64,000 nucleotides of DNA from the NCBI RefSeq assembly GCF_900143275.1, contig NZ_FSRO01000001.1:1-64000 (forward strand), read 5' to 3'. The notes below the pieces were generated by a model. It was not told where the DNA came from. It did not search any database and saw only the letters and a list, made by a program, of their open reading frames with translations. Of the stretch, positions 53,852 through 63,744 are shown piece after piece. Origin of the DNA: Nitrosomonas cryotolerans ATCC 49181. Its GTDB lineage: Bacteria; Pseudomonadota; Gammaproteobacteria; Burkholderiales; Nitrosomonadaceae. Positions within the stretch are counted from its first letter, which is position 1. Every line of letters starts with the position of its first letter. The position numbers and the translations under genes were made by a program.

Positions 53852-54478
53852 TTAATTTAATTGCACATTATTTAGAAAGGCTTCGCATTCATTCTCAAGT
53901 GTCTTAGCCATGGACTGATAGCCTTCAGGATATCTCTCCGTACAATCTGCCCCAATCACAACGCTTGAGAAAGACGGATGACGGCATTTAAAGCCATGCA
54001 CAGTCATATTAAATATGATCTCCGGAAAATTAGGATTATTGAATTCTTTGGTAGTAATATCGTACTGAACACAGTTGGTATTCATGTTATTGCTTCTGAC
54101 TTTATCTAGAACAGCATTAAAAGTCACCGTCTGGAAACGGGTTTCCATCAATTTCCATTTTGAGTTCACGTAGGATAAGAGATCTTGCGAATTTGTGAGT
54201 TCTCTATCAAGACTAGTGCGACTCGCCACTGCTAGATAACTGTGTAATTCCTGAAACTCAGAGACATCGGGAAGTTTCTTTTTAAAAATAATCATATCAG
54301 GAAATGGACTCCTTCCTGATACCCAGTTCTCCTCTTGAGGTGGTAAAACTGAAAATCCGTTGAACTGCAATCGATTTATAGGGTTGATAATGGGCTCACC
54401 TACATACGGTTGAGTTATGCAACCTGTAACAAGTATTCCAAAAATGCACGCCCCAACCCATCGTCTAAGCGTATTCAT
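53852..54478 (-). CDS. Uncharacterised lipoprotein
   Basis: The 208-residue protein begins MNTLRRWVGACIFGILVTGC with a lipobox (VTGC, Cys20), so it should be lipid-anchored. The rest is soluble, with four further cysteines (TNCVQYD, FKCRH, ADCTER, NECEAF) that could form two disulfides in the periplasm. No family is recognised. It stands alone, in poorly coding surroundings. Confidence 0.75.
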   Translation of the reverse strand: MNTLRRWVGACIFGILVTGCITQPYVGEPIINPINRLQFNGFSVLPPQEENWVSGRSPFPDMIIFKKKLPDVSEFQELHSYLAVASRTSLDRELTNSQDLLSYVNSKWKLMETRFQTVTFNAVLDKVRSNNMNTNCVQYDITTKEFNNPNFPEIIFNMTVHGFKCRHPSFSSVVIGADCTERYPEGYQSMAKTLENECEAFLNNVQLN

Positions 54479-55539
54479 TTTTTATCTCCTTGGAATTAGG
54501 TCATAAAACTTCTAACGATTATCCACAGTTGCACACAGCCATTAATTAGTCAACAATGCAAGCATTCATGTTCCGTTATGCATCATAATTTCTTTTCACA
54601 ACTTTTTTAGATGAGGCCTTTGTTTTGATCATATTACGATAACTGGCCGTCATACCGGTTATTGGGCGCCATAATTATTTTTGGTGTATGACAAGAAAAG
54701 AAGGCCATATTTGCAAACGACATTCTTTGTATACCGCTCCGACTATCTGCTGATCCCAACGAATTTGGCTCTAGCAATCCCTTGTCTGAAAGATCCTATT
54801 TGCGATGTGCAGTTCATGATGGGAGATTTTTTTACGAAATTTTGTATCTTTTATCTCGCGACTATACGATCTAAGAGATTGCCTCACGATAGCTAAAAAT
54901 TAAATCTCTGATTATATGCTTCACATATTTTTCACTTATGCTGTGATATTCTGTTTTTGTACTAATGACTTCCTTAGAGTTGTTTCCTTGTTCTTTCTGA
55001 GTGAAAAAAGGAGGATCTCCCCCCCGCTCCTTCCTTTTTTCCTCTATTCTTACCAGTAGCACCCTGCTGCGAGGTGATCCCAGTTGTATTGGCGTAAGCA
55101 GAATAGCTTTATTTTGCTATTAACATCATGTTCGATAGTTATAAAGATAGCGGTAGTGAGGTGCTTTCTGGTTGATCTGTAATTATTAGAAATTGATTGG
55201 ATTGTGGTGGCAAGATTTAAATTTGCTTATTTTCTGATTCAGATTGTAATCGCGTGTTTTTTCTTTAGAATAGAAAAGCAAGGTATATTTTATTGATTCA
55301 ATGATTTGTCGTATTGCTATCGTGATATCGCCAAGAACTTATATGCGGGTTACGAGAGTAAACCTGCCCCGCATAAAATATTAAACAATAATTCAGGCTG
55401 AAAAATAAATTATTAGCCAGACTATCTTGATTGGGATAGAGAGCCGAAGTGGTCAGGGATTTAGGTAGCGGTATGAATTACGGGAAACCTGACCTTAACA
55501 AGATTATTGAGATGATATTGCGTAAGCAGATGCGCCTTA
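54479..55539. other. No recognisable gene
   Basis: A 1-kb AT-rich stretch without a convincing frame. Small open frames at 54681-54896 and 54871-55062 look like chance. A purine/pyrimidine imperfect palindrome lies at about 55003-55042. One DnaA-box 9-mer (TTATCCACA, 54519) is isolated. Confidence 0.5.
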
Positions 55540-55955
55540 GCAAACCATTAAAAATGTTGATGTAGCATTTCAGAACTTTTTAGATGAGTGAAGGGTGGCG
55601 GAAATCTCGGGTACCCTCGATTTAAAGGTAAAGACATTCGCAACTCTTTTCGAGCTGACAACGGGCCCGTTAACTCTTTCAACAATGCTGTTGAATGCGT
55701 AAATAAAACCGTAAAATTGCCTATGTGCGATGCGGTCAGGATGCGGAGAGGCTGCGCTTAGATGGTCGCAATTTGTCAGCTATAGTAAACAAGCAGGCTG
55801 ACGGATGGTATGTGTCAATTCTGGTAGAAACAAGGCGGCAAGCTCTGCCGTTTCAGCCTGTGGAGAGGAAAGCTCTGGCGCTACGCAAAACTGGCAGCGT
55901 GAAACTATCCTTCGTGAAGCAGGAAATAGTAGATTTAGTCAGAAATGAGTAGGTT
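55540..55955 (+). pseudogene. Degraded tnpB (IS605-type) remnant
   Basis: Fragments of a TnpB can be read in different frames. NVDVAFQNFLDE (from about 55553) is followed by GYPRFKGKDIRNSF after a shift, then NKQADGWYVSILVETRRQ and PVERKA (55790-55870). These correspond to the middle of TnpB before the first RuvC motif. The RuvC acids and zinc finger are missing and the last 25 codons are unlike TnpB. No tnpA or element ends are visible. Confidence 0.6.
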
Positions 55956-56025
55956 ATATAGAGCGGTAAAAATATACACCCACAGATTGATATATAAATT
56001 GATTAGAAAATCTAGGTAAACACTC

Positions 56026-57210
56026 ATGAGGAAACGAGAAGTAGTTATTGTGAGCGGTGTGCGGACCGCAATTGGGGATTATGGCGGTGCACTTAAAAAT
56101 ACACCACCAACAGAATTGGCGGCAAAGGTCGTTCGCGAAGCGATAATTCGCAGCAGCATCGTTCCGGATGAGGTCGGACACCTAGTATTCGGCAATGTCA
56201 TTCATGGCGAACCGCGAGACATGTATCTCGCTCGCGTAGCGTGTATTAACGGTGGGCTTTCACAACAGACATCTGCCCTGACATTAAATCGGTTATGCGG
56301 GAGTGGTTTACAGGCTATTATTTCTGCTGCACAGACGATACTGTTAAACGATACGGATATAGCGATCGCTGGTGGTGCAGAATCGATGAGCCGTGGTGGA
56401 TATCTGTTGCCCGCTTTACGCTGGGGACAAAGGATGAATAATGGGAGCGCGATGGATATGATGGTAGGTGCATTGACGGATCCCTTTGACAACATACATA
56501 TGGGAGTCACAGCGGAGAATATTGCAGAAAAATGGCATATTAGCCGTGAAGACCAGGATTTATTTGCAATAGAAAGTCATCGTCGTGCAATTCATGCAAT
56601 CAAAAATGGCTATTTCAGAGAACAGATATTATCCCTCGAGTTAACAACGCGTACAGGAATTACTATTTTTGATAGGGATGAGCATCCACGGGAAGATGTT
56701 ACTATAGCGGCATTGGCGCAGTTAGGCCCCGTTTTTCAAAAGAAAGGAACTGTTACGGCAGGCAATGCTTCTGGAATTAATGATAGCGCGGCAGCGATGG
56801 TACTGATGGAGCGACATCTCGCTGAGAAGCGTGGTCTGGAGCCCATGGCGCGACTGATTGCTTATGGGCATGCGGGCGTTGATCCCCGGTTTATGGGGAT
56901 TGGCCCGGTACCTGCGGTACACAGCGCGCTTCAACGTGCCGGTCTTAAAGTGACAGATATGGATGTCATTGAATCTAACGAAGCTTTTGCTGTTCAGGCT
57001 TGTGCGGTAGCAAAAGAACTTCATTTTGATCCGGAAAGAACGAATCCAAATGGAGGCGCTGTTGCTTTGGGGCATCCTATCGGTGCAACCGGTTGCATTC
57101 TTGCAATCAAGGCGATCTATGAACTGCATCGAATTGAGGGCCGTTATGCGCTAGTGACGATGTGTATTGGCGGCGGTCAGGGAATTGCGGCTGTCTTTGA
57201 GCGCCTTTGA
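56026..57210 (+). CDS. Acetyl-CoA C-acyltransferase (thiolase)
   Basis: The 394-residue protein is a degradative/biosynthetic thiolase with nucleophile Cys91 in [10 protein letters not shown], His350 in [10 protein letters not shown] and Cys380 in MCIGGGQG, the full catalytic triad. It condenses or cleaves acetyl-CoA and acyl-CoA; a PhaA/AtoB/BktB assignment is equally possible. No reductase or polymerase for polyhydroxybutyrate is adjacent. The 3' end overlaps the long frame of pgi, whose real start lies 31 bp after its stop. Confidence 0.95.
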   Translation: MRKREVVIVSGVRTAIGDYGGALKNTPPTELAAKVVREAIIRSSIVPDEVGHLVFGNVIHGEPRDMYLARVACINGGLSQQTSALTLNRLCGSGLQAIISAAQTILLNDTDIAIAGGAESMSRGGYLLPALRWGQRMNNGSAMDMMVGALTDPFDNIHMGVTAENIAEKWHISREDQDLFAIESHRRAIHAIKNGYFREQILSLELTTRTGITIFDRDEHPREDVTIAALAQLGPVFQKKGTVTAGNASGINDSAAAMVLMERHLAEKRGLEPMARLIAYGHAGVDPRFMGIGPVPAVHSALQRAGLKVTDMDVIESNEAFAVQACAVAKELHFDPERTNPNGGAVALGHPIGATGCILAIKAIYELHRIEGRYALVTMCIGGGQGIAAVFERL

Positions 57211-57241
57211 CGGAAAATTTCATATAATTAAAGCAAAAAAT

Positions 57242-58876
57242 ATGTCTTCTCTAACCCAGTCATCTGCCTGGCTTGCATTACAGACGCATCAACGTGCGAT
57301 AGCACAGATGCACCTGCTTGAGCTGTTTGAACAGGATACCCGGCGTTTCGAGAAATTTACTCTGTTTTTTAACGATATTTTACTGGATTACACAAAGCAG
57401 CCCATAACAGACAGGACGATTACTCTGCTGCTGGATTTGGCACACCAACAAGGTTTGGCCGATTGGATTGCCCGTCTGTTTGCTGGAGAAAAAATTAACA
57501 GTACTGAGAATCGCGCCGCACTGCATAGTGCTTTGCGCGGGAAGCAGGCTGTCATGGTTGATGGCGTAGACGTGATGCCGGAGATTAAACGTGTAATGCG
57601 GCAAATGGAATGTTTTTCGATAGCTGTGCGCTCTGGTGGAAAAAAAGGATACTCTGGAAAAAATTTTACTGATATTGTTAATATCGGTATTGGGGGGTCT
57701 GATCTGGGCCCCTTCATGGTGACGGAGGCATTGAAACCTTACGCATCGCCTCATCTCACAGTCCACTTTGTTTCAAATGTTGATGGAACACAATTGTTTG
57801 AAACATTACAGTCACTTGATCCGGCTCGGACACTTTTTATTATTGCTTCAAAAACATTCCTGACTCAGGAAACCATAACGAATGCCCGTTCTGCGCGGAC
57901 ATGGTTTCTGACTCATGGCGGCAACGAGGATAATATTGCCAGTCATTTTGTAGCCGTTTCAGCTAATCGTGCAGCCGTAAAGGAATTTGGCATTGATCCA
58001 GACAATATGTTTATGCTCTGGGATTGGGTAGGCGGACGCTATTCATTATGGTCAGCAATTGGCCTGCCAATTGCTTTGGCAATCGGTATGGATAATTTTT
58101 ATTCACTGCTTGCTGGTGCAAATGAAATGGATGAGCATTTCATGACGGTACCGTTGGAAAAAAATCTGCCAGTCATACTCGGCTTGATTGGTATCTGGCA
58201 AATTAATTTCTGGGGTATCACTGCGCATGCCATATTGCCGTATGATCAGTCTTTACACCGTTTTCCCGCTTTTTTACAACAACTGGAAATGGAAAGCAAT
58301 GGAAAGCGAGTCACCCGCGCTGGAGAAATTGTTGATTACAGCACCAGCCCCGTTGTCTGGGGTGAACCAGGAACCAACGGACAGCATGCTTTCTATCAGC
58401 TATTACACCAGGGCACGCAAACGATCGCAGCCGATTTTCTGGCACCTTGCCAAAGCCATCATATGATTGGTACGCATCATCATTTGTTGTTGGCTAATTT
58501 CTTTGCTCAGACAGAAGCGCTAATGCGTGGCAAGACAGCGGACGAAGTACGTGTTGAACTTGAATCTCAAGGTGTGGCGAATGACTTACTGGAAAAAGCC
58601 ATTCCACATAGAGTTTTTCCTGGTAATCATCCGACCACTTCTATTCTATTTAAGAAACTAGATCCTAAGACCCTGGGTTCACTCATTGCACTCTATGAAC
58701 ATAAAGTTTTTGTGCAAAGCGTTATTTGGAATATCAACCCATTCGATCAGTGGGGTGTTGAATTGGGTAAACAGCTTGCCAGTAAAATTTTGACTGAGCT
58801 GAATCAGGATGCAGTCATTACTTCTCATGACGTTTCTACTAATGGATTAATAAATTATTTCAAAACGAATCAATAG
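57242..58876 (+). CDS. pgi: Glucose-6-phosphate isomerase
   Basis: Pgi interconverts glucose-6-P and fructose-6-P. The 544-residue protein from ATG 57242 has [45 protein letters not shown] and [18 protein letters not shown]. These cover the sugar-phosphate-binding and catalytic signatures of the family. The frame stays open to 57167 but that start lies inside the thiolase gene. glgA starts 19 bp after its stop, so the two are cotranscribed. Confidence 0.96.
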   Translation: MSSLTQSSAWLALQTHQRAIAQMHLLELFEQDTRRFEKFTLFFNDILLDYTKQPITDRTITLLLDLAHQQGLADWIARLFAGEKINSTENRAALHSALRGKQAVMVDGVDVMPEIKRVMRQMECFSIAVRSGGKKGYSGKNFTDIVNIGIGGSDLGPFMVTEALKPYASPHLTVHFVSNVDGTQLFETLQSLDPARTLFIIASKTFLTQETITNARSARTWFLTHGGNEDNIASHFVAVSANRAAVKEFGIDPDNMFMLWDWVGGRYSLWSAIGLPIALAIGMDNFYSLLAGANEMDEHFMTVPLEKNLPVILGLIGIWQINFWGITAHAILPYDQSLHRFPAFLQQLEMESNGKRVTRAGEIVDYSTSPVVWGEPGTNGQHAFYQLLHQGTQTIAADFLAPCQSHHMIGTHHHLLLANFFAQTEALMRGKTADEVRVELESQGVANDLLEKAIPHRVFPGNHPTTSILFKKLDPKTLGSLIALYEHKVFVQSVIWNINPFDQWGVELGKQLASKILTELNQDAVITSHDVSTNGLINYFKTNQ

Positions 58877-58895
58877 AGATAGGATCTCTTCTGTT

Positions 58896-60362
58896 TTGAA
58901 TGAACTCCTTATATTATTTATTACGCCTGAAATTTACCCATTGAGCAAGACCGGCGGGTTGGGAGATGTCAGTGCAGCCTTACCCGGAGAATTACGTCGC
59001 TTAGGTATAGATATCCGGGTTCTTACGCCAGGCTATCCGCAGGTACTGTCGGGACTAAAATACAAACGTAAGATAGCGGAATTTAAGAATCTGTCGCAGT
59101 TTCCTGCTGCCACTTTATTGTCAGCGAGATTATCCACTAGTACCGCTGAAAGTATCCCGATATTTGTGATCGATTGCCCTGAATTATATCAACGTCGGGG
59201 TGGTCCCTATCTGGATGAGGGTGGACGTGATTGGCCAGATAATGCATTTCGCTTTGGCTTACTTTCAAAAATTGGCGCCATTCTGGCAAGTGATGCCAGT
59301 CCGCTTGCCTGGCGGCCACATATCGCGCATTGCAATGATTGGCAAAGTGGCCTTACCCCGGCATACCTGCATTTTCATCAAGGACAGAAATCCGCATCTT
59401 TGATGACAATACACAATCTTGCTTTTCAGGGCATATTTCCGTCTGACAGTGTTGCTCAACTGGGATTACCTCCGAGTAGTTTTGATATGAATGGGGTCGA
59501 ATATTACGGCGATTTGTCCTTTCTAAAAGCCGGACTTTATTATGCACACCATATCACTACAGTAAGCCCTGGTTATGCACAAGAAATTCAAACCTTGCCC
59601 TTAGGTTTTGGTATGCAAGGATTGCTGGCCACTCGTCATAAAAATTTGAGCGGTATTATTAATGGAATTGCAACCCATGAGTGGGATCCTGCCAATGATC
59701 CCGATATCGTACGTAATTACACTAGCAAGACGCTTTCAGCTAAAAGCTTGAATAAGCAAGCTTTACAACGACAAATGGGTTTGGTTGTCAATGCAGATAT
59801 TCCCTTGTTCGGTGCCATCAGTCGTTTCAGCTATCAGAAAGGCTATGATTTGCTATTACAAGTGGCGCCCCAGTTGGTTAAAATACCCGCACAACTGGTT
59901 ATATTAGGCACGGGTGATCCAGAGCTGGAGTTCAAGCTGACACTGCTGGCCAACGCCCATCCAGGAAAGATAGTGGTGCGCGTTGGCTTCGACGAAGCGC
60001 TTTCCCATTTAATTGAAGCAGGTGCGGATAGTTTCTTAATGCCTTCGCGCTTTGAGCCATGTGGTTTGAATCAAATGTATAGTCAGCGGTATGGTACGCC
60101 GCCTCTGGTGCATGCGACAGGCGGCCTGCTGGATACGGTAGTAGACTGCACGCCGGCAACGCTCAATGATAGAAGTGCAAGTGGATTCCTGTTTTATAAT
60201 ATGACGGCAAATGAACTCTTGGCTACGATAAAGCGGACTGTTACAGCTTATCATGATAAGAAAAACTGGCGACGTTTACAAAGGAACGGTATGGCGAAAG
60301 ATTTCAGCTGGTACCCCAGCGCAGCTGCCTATCGAGAAATCTATCTATCATTGTTACGCTGA
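58896..60362 (+). CDS. glgA: Glycogen synthase (ADP-glucose, GT5)
   Basis: GlgA extends alpha-1,4-glucan from ADP-glucose. The 488-residue protein starts from TTG 58896 (MNELLILFITPEIYPLSKTG), with the ADP-glucose motif KTGGLGDV. It also has HCNDWQSGLTPAYLHF, SRFSYQKGYDLLLQ and the E-x7-E region MPSRFEPCGLNQMYSQRYGT. Full length. It follows pgi by 19 bp, giving a pgi-glgA unit about 10 kb from the rest of the glycogen genes. Confidence 0.96.
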   Translation: MNELLILFITPEIYPLSKTGGLGDVSAALPGELRRLGIDIRVLTPGYPQVLSGLKYKRKIAEFKNLSQFPAATLLSARLSTSTAESIPIFVIDCPELYQRRGGPYLDEGGRDWPDNAFRFGLLSKIGAILASDASPLAWRPHIAHCNDWQSGLTPAYLHFHQGQKSASLMTIHNLAFQGIFPSDSVAQLGLPPSSFDMNGVEYYGDLSFLKAGLYYAHHITTVSPGYAQEIQTLPLGFGMQGLLATRHKNLSGIINGIATHEWDPANDPDIVRNYTSKTLSAKSLNKQALQRQMGLVVNADIPLFGAISRFSYQKGYDLLLQVAPQLVKIPAQLVILGTGDPELEFKLTLLANAHPGKIVVRVGFDEALSHLIEAGADSFLMPSRFEPCGLNQMYSQRYGTPPLVHATGGLLDTVVDCTPATLNDRSASGFLFYNMTANELLATIKRTVTAYHDKKNWRRLQRNGMAKDFSWYPSAAAYREIYLSLLR

Positions 60363-60468
60363 TTAAATTCGAGAAACTGATGAAAGATTGCTGAAACGCG
60401 CTTGTTCCTATCAATATGTTGATGTATTCCTTATATATCAATGTGTTAATTAATGTGGGGGGCATGTT

Positions 60469-60867
60469 GTGAAAAAAATACTCTTCTTCTTATTACTACT
60501 ACTTGTACCTGTTTCAGGGTGGGCTGATACGAATGATCCTATTCGTCGGTTGGAACAGGCATTGGCACGAATACAACAAGAGGAACAGTCTACTTATCAA
60601 CAATTTTTGATGGTTCAAGAACTACGTCGTAATGCAATGCAGGCGGAGCAGGAGTTCCCAGTTTCAATACCACCCAGTGGATCTATGATTAGCAGTCCGA
60701 TAATTAATTATGATGACCTGGTTAAACGTAAAAGGGAAAATAACGCGAGAATAGAGCAATATACGGTTGATTTAGAGCATCTTTATATCCGTCATAGAGA
60801 ATTAGGAGATGAAAGGAAAGCGCTGGTCGAACAGCTTGGGCAATTATTGCAAAAGCCAGCAGAATAA
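60469..60867 (+). CDS. Secreted coiled-coil protein of unknown function
   Basis: The 132-residue protein (GTG start) has a clear signal peptide (MKKILFFLLLLLVPVSGWA) and two helical, charged segments likely to form coiled coils (RRLEQALARIQQEEQSTYQQ and RIEQYTVDLEHLYIRHRELG), joined by a Pro/Ser linker. A G-run upstream (60457-60462) may serve as the ribosome binding site. No family recognised; periplasmic location is inferred. Confidence 0.75.
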   Translation: MKKILFFLLLLLVPVSGWADTNDPIRRLEQALARIQQEEQSTYQQFLMVQELRRNAMQAEQEFPVSIPPSGSMISSPIINYDDLVKRKRENNARIEQYTVDLEHLYIRHRELGDERKALVEQLGQLLQKPAE

Positions 60868-61094
60868 TTGGTCATATTCAGTAAAAATTCCCACTCTTTT
60901 ACTAATCATGATGATGACTCTGTTGTCAGAAATAAGAGGCGTAGCGTTCTATTACGTTTTTCAGAATAACGTATCAATGGCAGATAAACGAACATTTTGA
61001 GTCTGTTTTCAAATTTCATGATTAATTAAGAAACTGAGCCGTAAATTTATTCGACACCTTAATATTTCGTTGTCATTTTTTACAGTTTGTGACA

Positions 61095-61370
61095 GCGCAG
61101 GCATGATATATCAGGCGAATTACGGACGCTGCTTGAGGCCCATTTTCCAGGATCACCAAGGTATTTGAGGAGAGATAGCTAGAGATAACCGCCAGTTCAT
61201 TAATGTCGTTTCCTGGGTTATGCGTATGAACGCACCGTGGCGGATTTTGCTGCGAGATTGCGGAGATTGAAACTGATACATCTGTTCAAAGGTGACTACA
61301 GGCATGGAAATGTGGGCAGGGTCTCACAGCAGAAATCCGTTGGGTTGAAAAACAATTCGGTATTGATGCG
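61095..61370 (+). pseudogene. Fused remnants of IS5- and IS6-family transposases
   Basis: From about 61103 frames read SGELRTLLEAHFPGSPR and then ARDNRQFINVVSWVMRMN with APWRILLRDCGD, the N-terminal block of an IS5/IS427-type transposase with a frameshift. Directly after (about 61320-61362) comes EIRWVEKQFGIDA, matching the C-terminal tail of IS6-family transposases as in the remnant near 23085. Neither is functional. The region is a small graveyard between the coiled-coil protein and the peroxidase. Confidence 0.55.
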
Positions 61371-61491
61371 ACATTAATAAGATATATCACCACATTGATT
61401 CTCGCGTCCGGCTTTTTCCCCGGAGAGAGCCCAGGAGAAGTTAGCTTCACAGTGCCACTTCAGTTCTTTAGCTTCGAAATTATTCATAGTT

Positions 61492-61515
61492 ATGATTGAT
61501 AATCACTCTCATTCG
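61492..61515 (+). promoter_or_regulatory. Fur-box-like operator upstream of the di-haem peroxidase
   Basis: TGATAATCACTCTCATTC matches the Fur consensus core TGATAATCATTATC at 12 of 14 positions and resembles common Fur sites ending CTCATT. It lies about 45 bp before the peroxidase ATG, a normal operator position. The nearby transposase debris leaves open that it was brought in with another gene. Confidence 0.45.
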
Positions 61516-61557
61516 TATTACTATCCATAAGGTTTTTGTCAAGGGAAATTCATTCCG

Positions 61558-63030
61558 ATGCATATTCGACTTCTGATTAGAAGATCTATTATAGGTTGTA
61601 TAACGGTATTATTTACTACGCACGTATTTGCAGGTGACTCAAAGCTAAGTACCGAACACGTTAGAAAACTTTCGATAGAGCAGTCTTTAGGACACAAAAT
61701 ATTCTTTGATACCAATTTGTCTAATCCAGTCGGCCAATCGTGTGCTAGTTGTCACGATCCTAAAACCGCTTTTTCAGAGCCCGACTTAGATTCGCCTGTA
61801 TCGAGCGGTGCGGAAATAGGAAAAATAGGCACCATTAATACACCCACTGCGATGTACGCAGCGTTTATTCCAGCATTTCACTTTAATTCTGAAGAAGGAT
61901 TGTTTATCGGTGGACAGTTTTTAGATGGGCGCGAGTCCACTTTAGAAGCGCAGGCGAAGCAACCTTTTCTTAACCCGGATGAGATGAATAATCCAGACAA
62001 AGCGAATGTCATTGAAAAAATTAGAAACGCTACATATGCCGACGACTTTAAATTGGTTTTTGGGCAGGACGCACTAGATGACATTGACGCGGCTTATAAC
62101 CATGTTGCTGCTGCGGTAGCAAGCTTTGAACGTAGCGTCATTTTCAATCCATTCACATCTAAATATGACTATTACCTGGCTGGCATGGTGGAATTATCTG
62201 AACAAGAGGAACGTGGATTGCATCTTTTTGAGGCTGAAGACAAAGGAAACTGTGCTGCCTGCCATCCTAGCCAACCTCTTGATGAAAAGCCACCCCTATT
62301 TACAGATTTCACGTACGATAATTTGGGTGTTCCTGCTAATCAGAAAATTCTCGAAATCAAAGGCGCAGACTTTGTGGATATGGGTCTTGGTAAAACAGTA
62401 AAGGATCATCCGAATGCTGAAGCAGGTGCAAATAATGGAAAATTCAAGGTTTCTACATTGCGCAATAGTGCCAAGACAGCTCCTTACATGCATAACGGGG
62501 TTTTCACCAGTTTAAAAGAAGTGGTAGATTTTTATAACACACGTGATGTGGATCCAAGGTGGGCTGAACCTGAAATTGCAGCAGGAATGAATACTGAGGA
62601 GTTGGGAGATCTAAAGCTATCTGATCAGGAAGTAGATGACATTGTTGCTTTTTTGAGAACGCTAAGCGATGGTTATGAATTAGATGAATGGGCAACGATA
62701 GATCAGCGAAATATCATCAATTTACCTTATGTACGTATTGAAGGGCAGAATGTAGTTAGCAGGATATATTCAGTACAAATGGAAAAAACTGCCGCAGCTC
62801 AAGCTTCCTCTCAATATCAAGTGACTCGGCTTAAGGAGTTGTCTTTAACTGATAATTTTCAACAGAGTGATATGCCTTATTATTCTCTTGATACGGGTAT
62901 ATTAGAAATTCCTGCCATTAGAAAAACACATGAAAATGGCAAACAATCAACTTATGTTGCACAATTTAAAAAAGCATTCATTAATGAGCAGTTAATTTTT
63001 GAACTGAGTTATTACAAAGAATGGCAGTAA
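61558..63030 (+). CDS. Di-haem cytochrome c peroxidase (MauG/CcpA family)
   Basis: The 490-residue protein has a signal peptide (GCITVLFTTHVFAG) and two c-type haem motifs, CASCH (62-66) and CAACH (232-236). The CCP/MauG blocks GHKIFFDTNLSNPVGQSCAS, LDGRESTLEAQAKQPFLN and TLRNSAKTAPYMHNGVFTSL are present. It should reduce hydrogen peroxide or oxidise a partner protein in the periplasm. About 120 residues after the usual end (LRTLSDG, around 370) form an extra domain not seen in standard peroxidases. Single gene with a Fur-like box upstream. Confidence 0.92.
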   Translation: MHIRLLIRRSIIGCITVLFTTHVFAGDSKLSTEHVRKLSIEQSLGHKIFFDTNLSNPVGQSCASCHDPKTAFSEPDLDSPVSSGAEIGKIGTINTPTAMYAAFIPAFHFNSEEGLFIGGQFLDGRESTLEAQAKQPFLNPDEMNNPDKANVIEKIRNATYADDFKLVFGQDALDDIDAAYNHVAAAVASFERSVIFNPFTSKYDYYLAGMVELSEQEERGLHLFEAEDKGNCAACHPSQPLDEKPPLFTDFTYDNLGVPANQKILEIKGADFVDMGLGKTVKDHPNAEAGANNGKFKVSTLRNSAKTAPYMHNGVFTSLKEVVDFYNTRDVDPRWAEPEIAAGMNTEELGDLKLSDQEVDDIVAFLRTLSDGYELDEWATIDQRNIINLPYVRIEGQNVVSRIYSVQMEKTAAAQASSQYQVTRLKELSLTDNFQQSDMPYYSLDTGILEIPAIRKTHENGKQSTYVAQFKKAFINEQLIFELSYYKEWQ

Positions 63031-63171
63031 GAAAGACAATATTTGGTTTTCATTTCTTTGGTACGACCAGTTTATTTATCACCAGCAGTATTTACACAGC
63101 GGTACTATGCAAAACTGCTGGGCTTCATATTTGAAAGTGCCTATCTTTTTAAAATAAAATTCTTTCATAGA

Positions 63172-63714
63172 TCACAAAATAATAAAGATAACCATCATTG
63201 AAACACCCCCAGTTCCATATATGAGCGGACTGTCCCAGGTATGCGGAGAAAAAGCTTCCGCCAAAGTGATGAGAATGGGTATTGTAAATAAGGCGGTGAT
63301 TAGCTGAACAGAATTGAAATATTGTTGGAATACTAATATTGCGATAAAAGTTGTCACAAATACGCAAGCGCTGCCAATATAGCTACGCGTATATTTTTTC
63401 TTAGTAAAAAGTGCGTAGGTTGTATATTTTCGTTTTCCATATCGGACACCTATTGGTTCAGCGAGACCATCTCCAACACCATTGGCTATAATAATGATCA
63501 TAATCAGCGGCAATATATTATGACTTTCGAAGTATGCTAACAATGGAATAAGCACTAGATAAGTTGCGATAAACTGAGTGTAAAGCCAGGTTAGTGTTAA
63601 CGGCCGGTCTTCCGGTCTATCAAATGAACGAAACATTACCATCAGAAGCTTGACTCTGTTTCGTATCGGTTCTATAAAAAACGTCAAGAATACAAATACA
63701 CACACCATATCCAT
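63172..63714 (-). CDS. Polyprenol/dolichol kinase-like membrane protein, possibly 5'-truncated
   Basis: The 180-residue protein has five to six hydrophobic segments and the motif NGVGDGLAEPIGVRYGKRKY with TKKKYTRSYIGSACVF, like the SEC59/phosphatidate cytidylyltransferase superfamily (CTP-dependent lipid kinases). It is short for the family. The start lies only about 45 bp from the hairpin of the IS605-type element at 63760, so the original N-terminus may have been cut off by that insertion. ATG 63714 has no obvious ribosome binding site. Confidence 0.6.
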   Translation of the reverse strand: MDMVCVFVFLTFFIEPIRNRVKLLMVMFRSFDRPEDRPLTLTWLYTQFIATYLVLIPLLAYFESHNILPLIMIIIIANGVGDGLAEPIGVRYGKRKYTTYALFTKKKYTRSYIGSACVFVTTFIAILVFQQYFNSVQLITALFTIPILITLAEAFSPHTWDSPLIYGTGGVSMMVIFIIL

Positions 63715-63744
63715 GATAAATGTTGCTGCGCTGTATTTATCATC

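Noticed and set aside
53667..53855. 62-codon open frame between the YhaN-like gene and the lipoprotein
   Set aside because: No recognisable product and no ribosome binding site; likely chance.
54519..54527. Isolated DnaA box TTATCCACA
   Set aside because: About 0.5 occurrences of a 9-mer are expected by chance in 64 kb on both strands, and no second box is near.
55725..55952. 75-codon open frame as a gene
   Set aside because: Its middle matches TnpB and its upstream part continues in other frames, so it is treated as part of a tnpB remnant.
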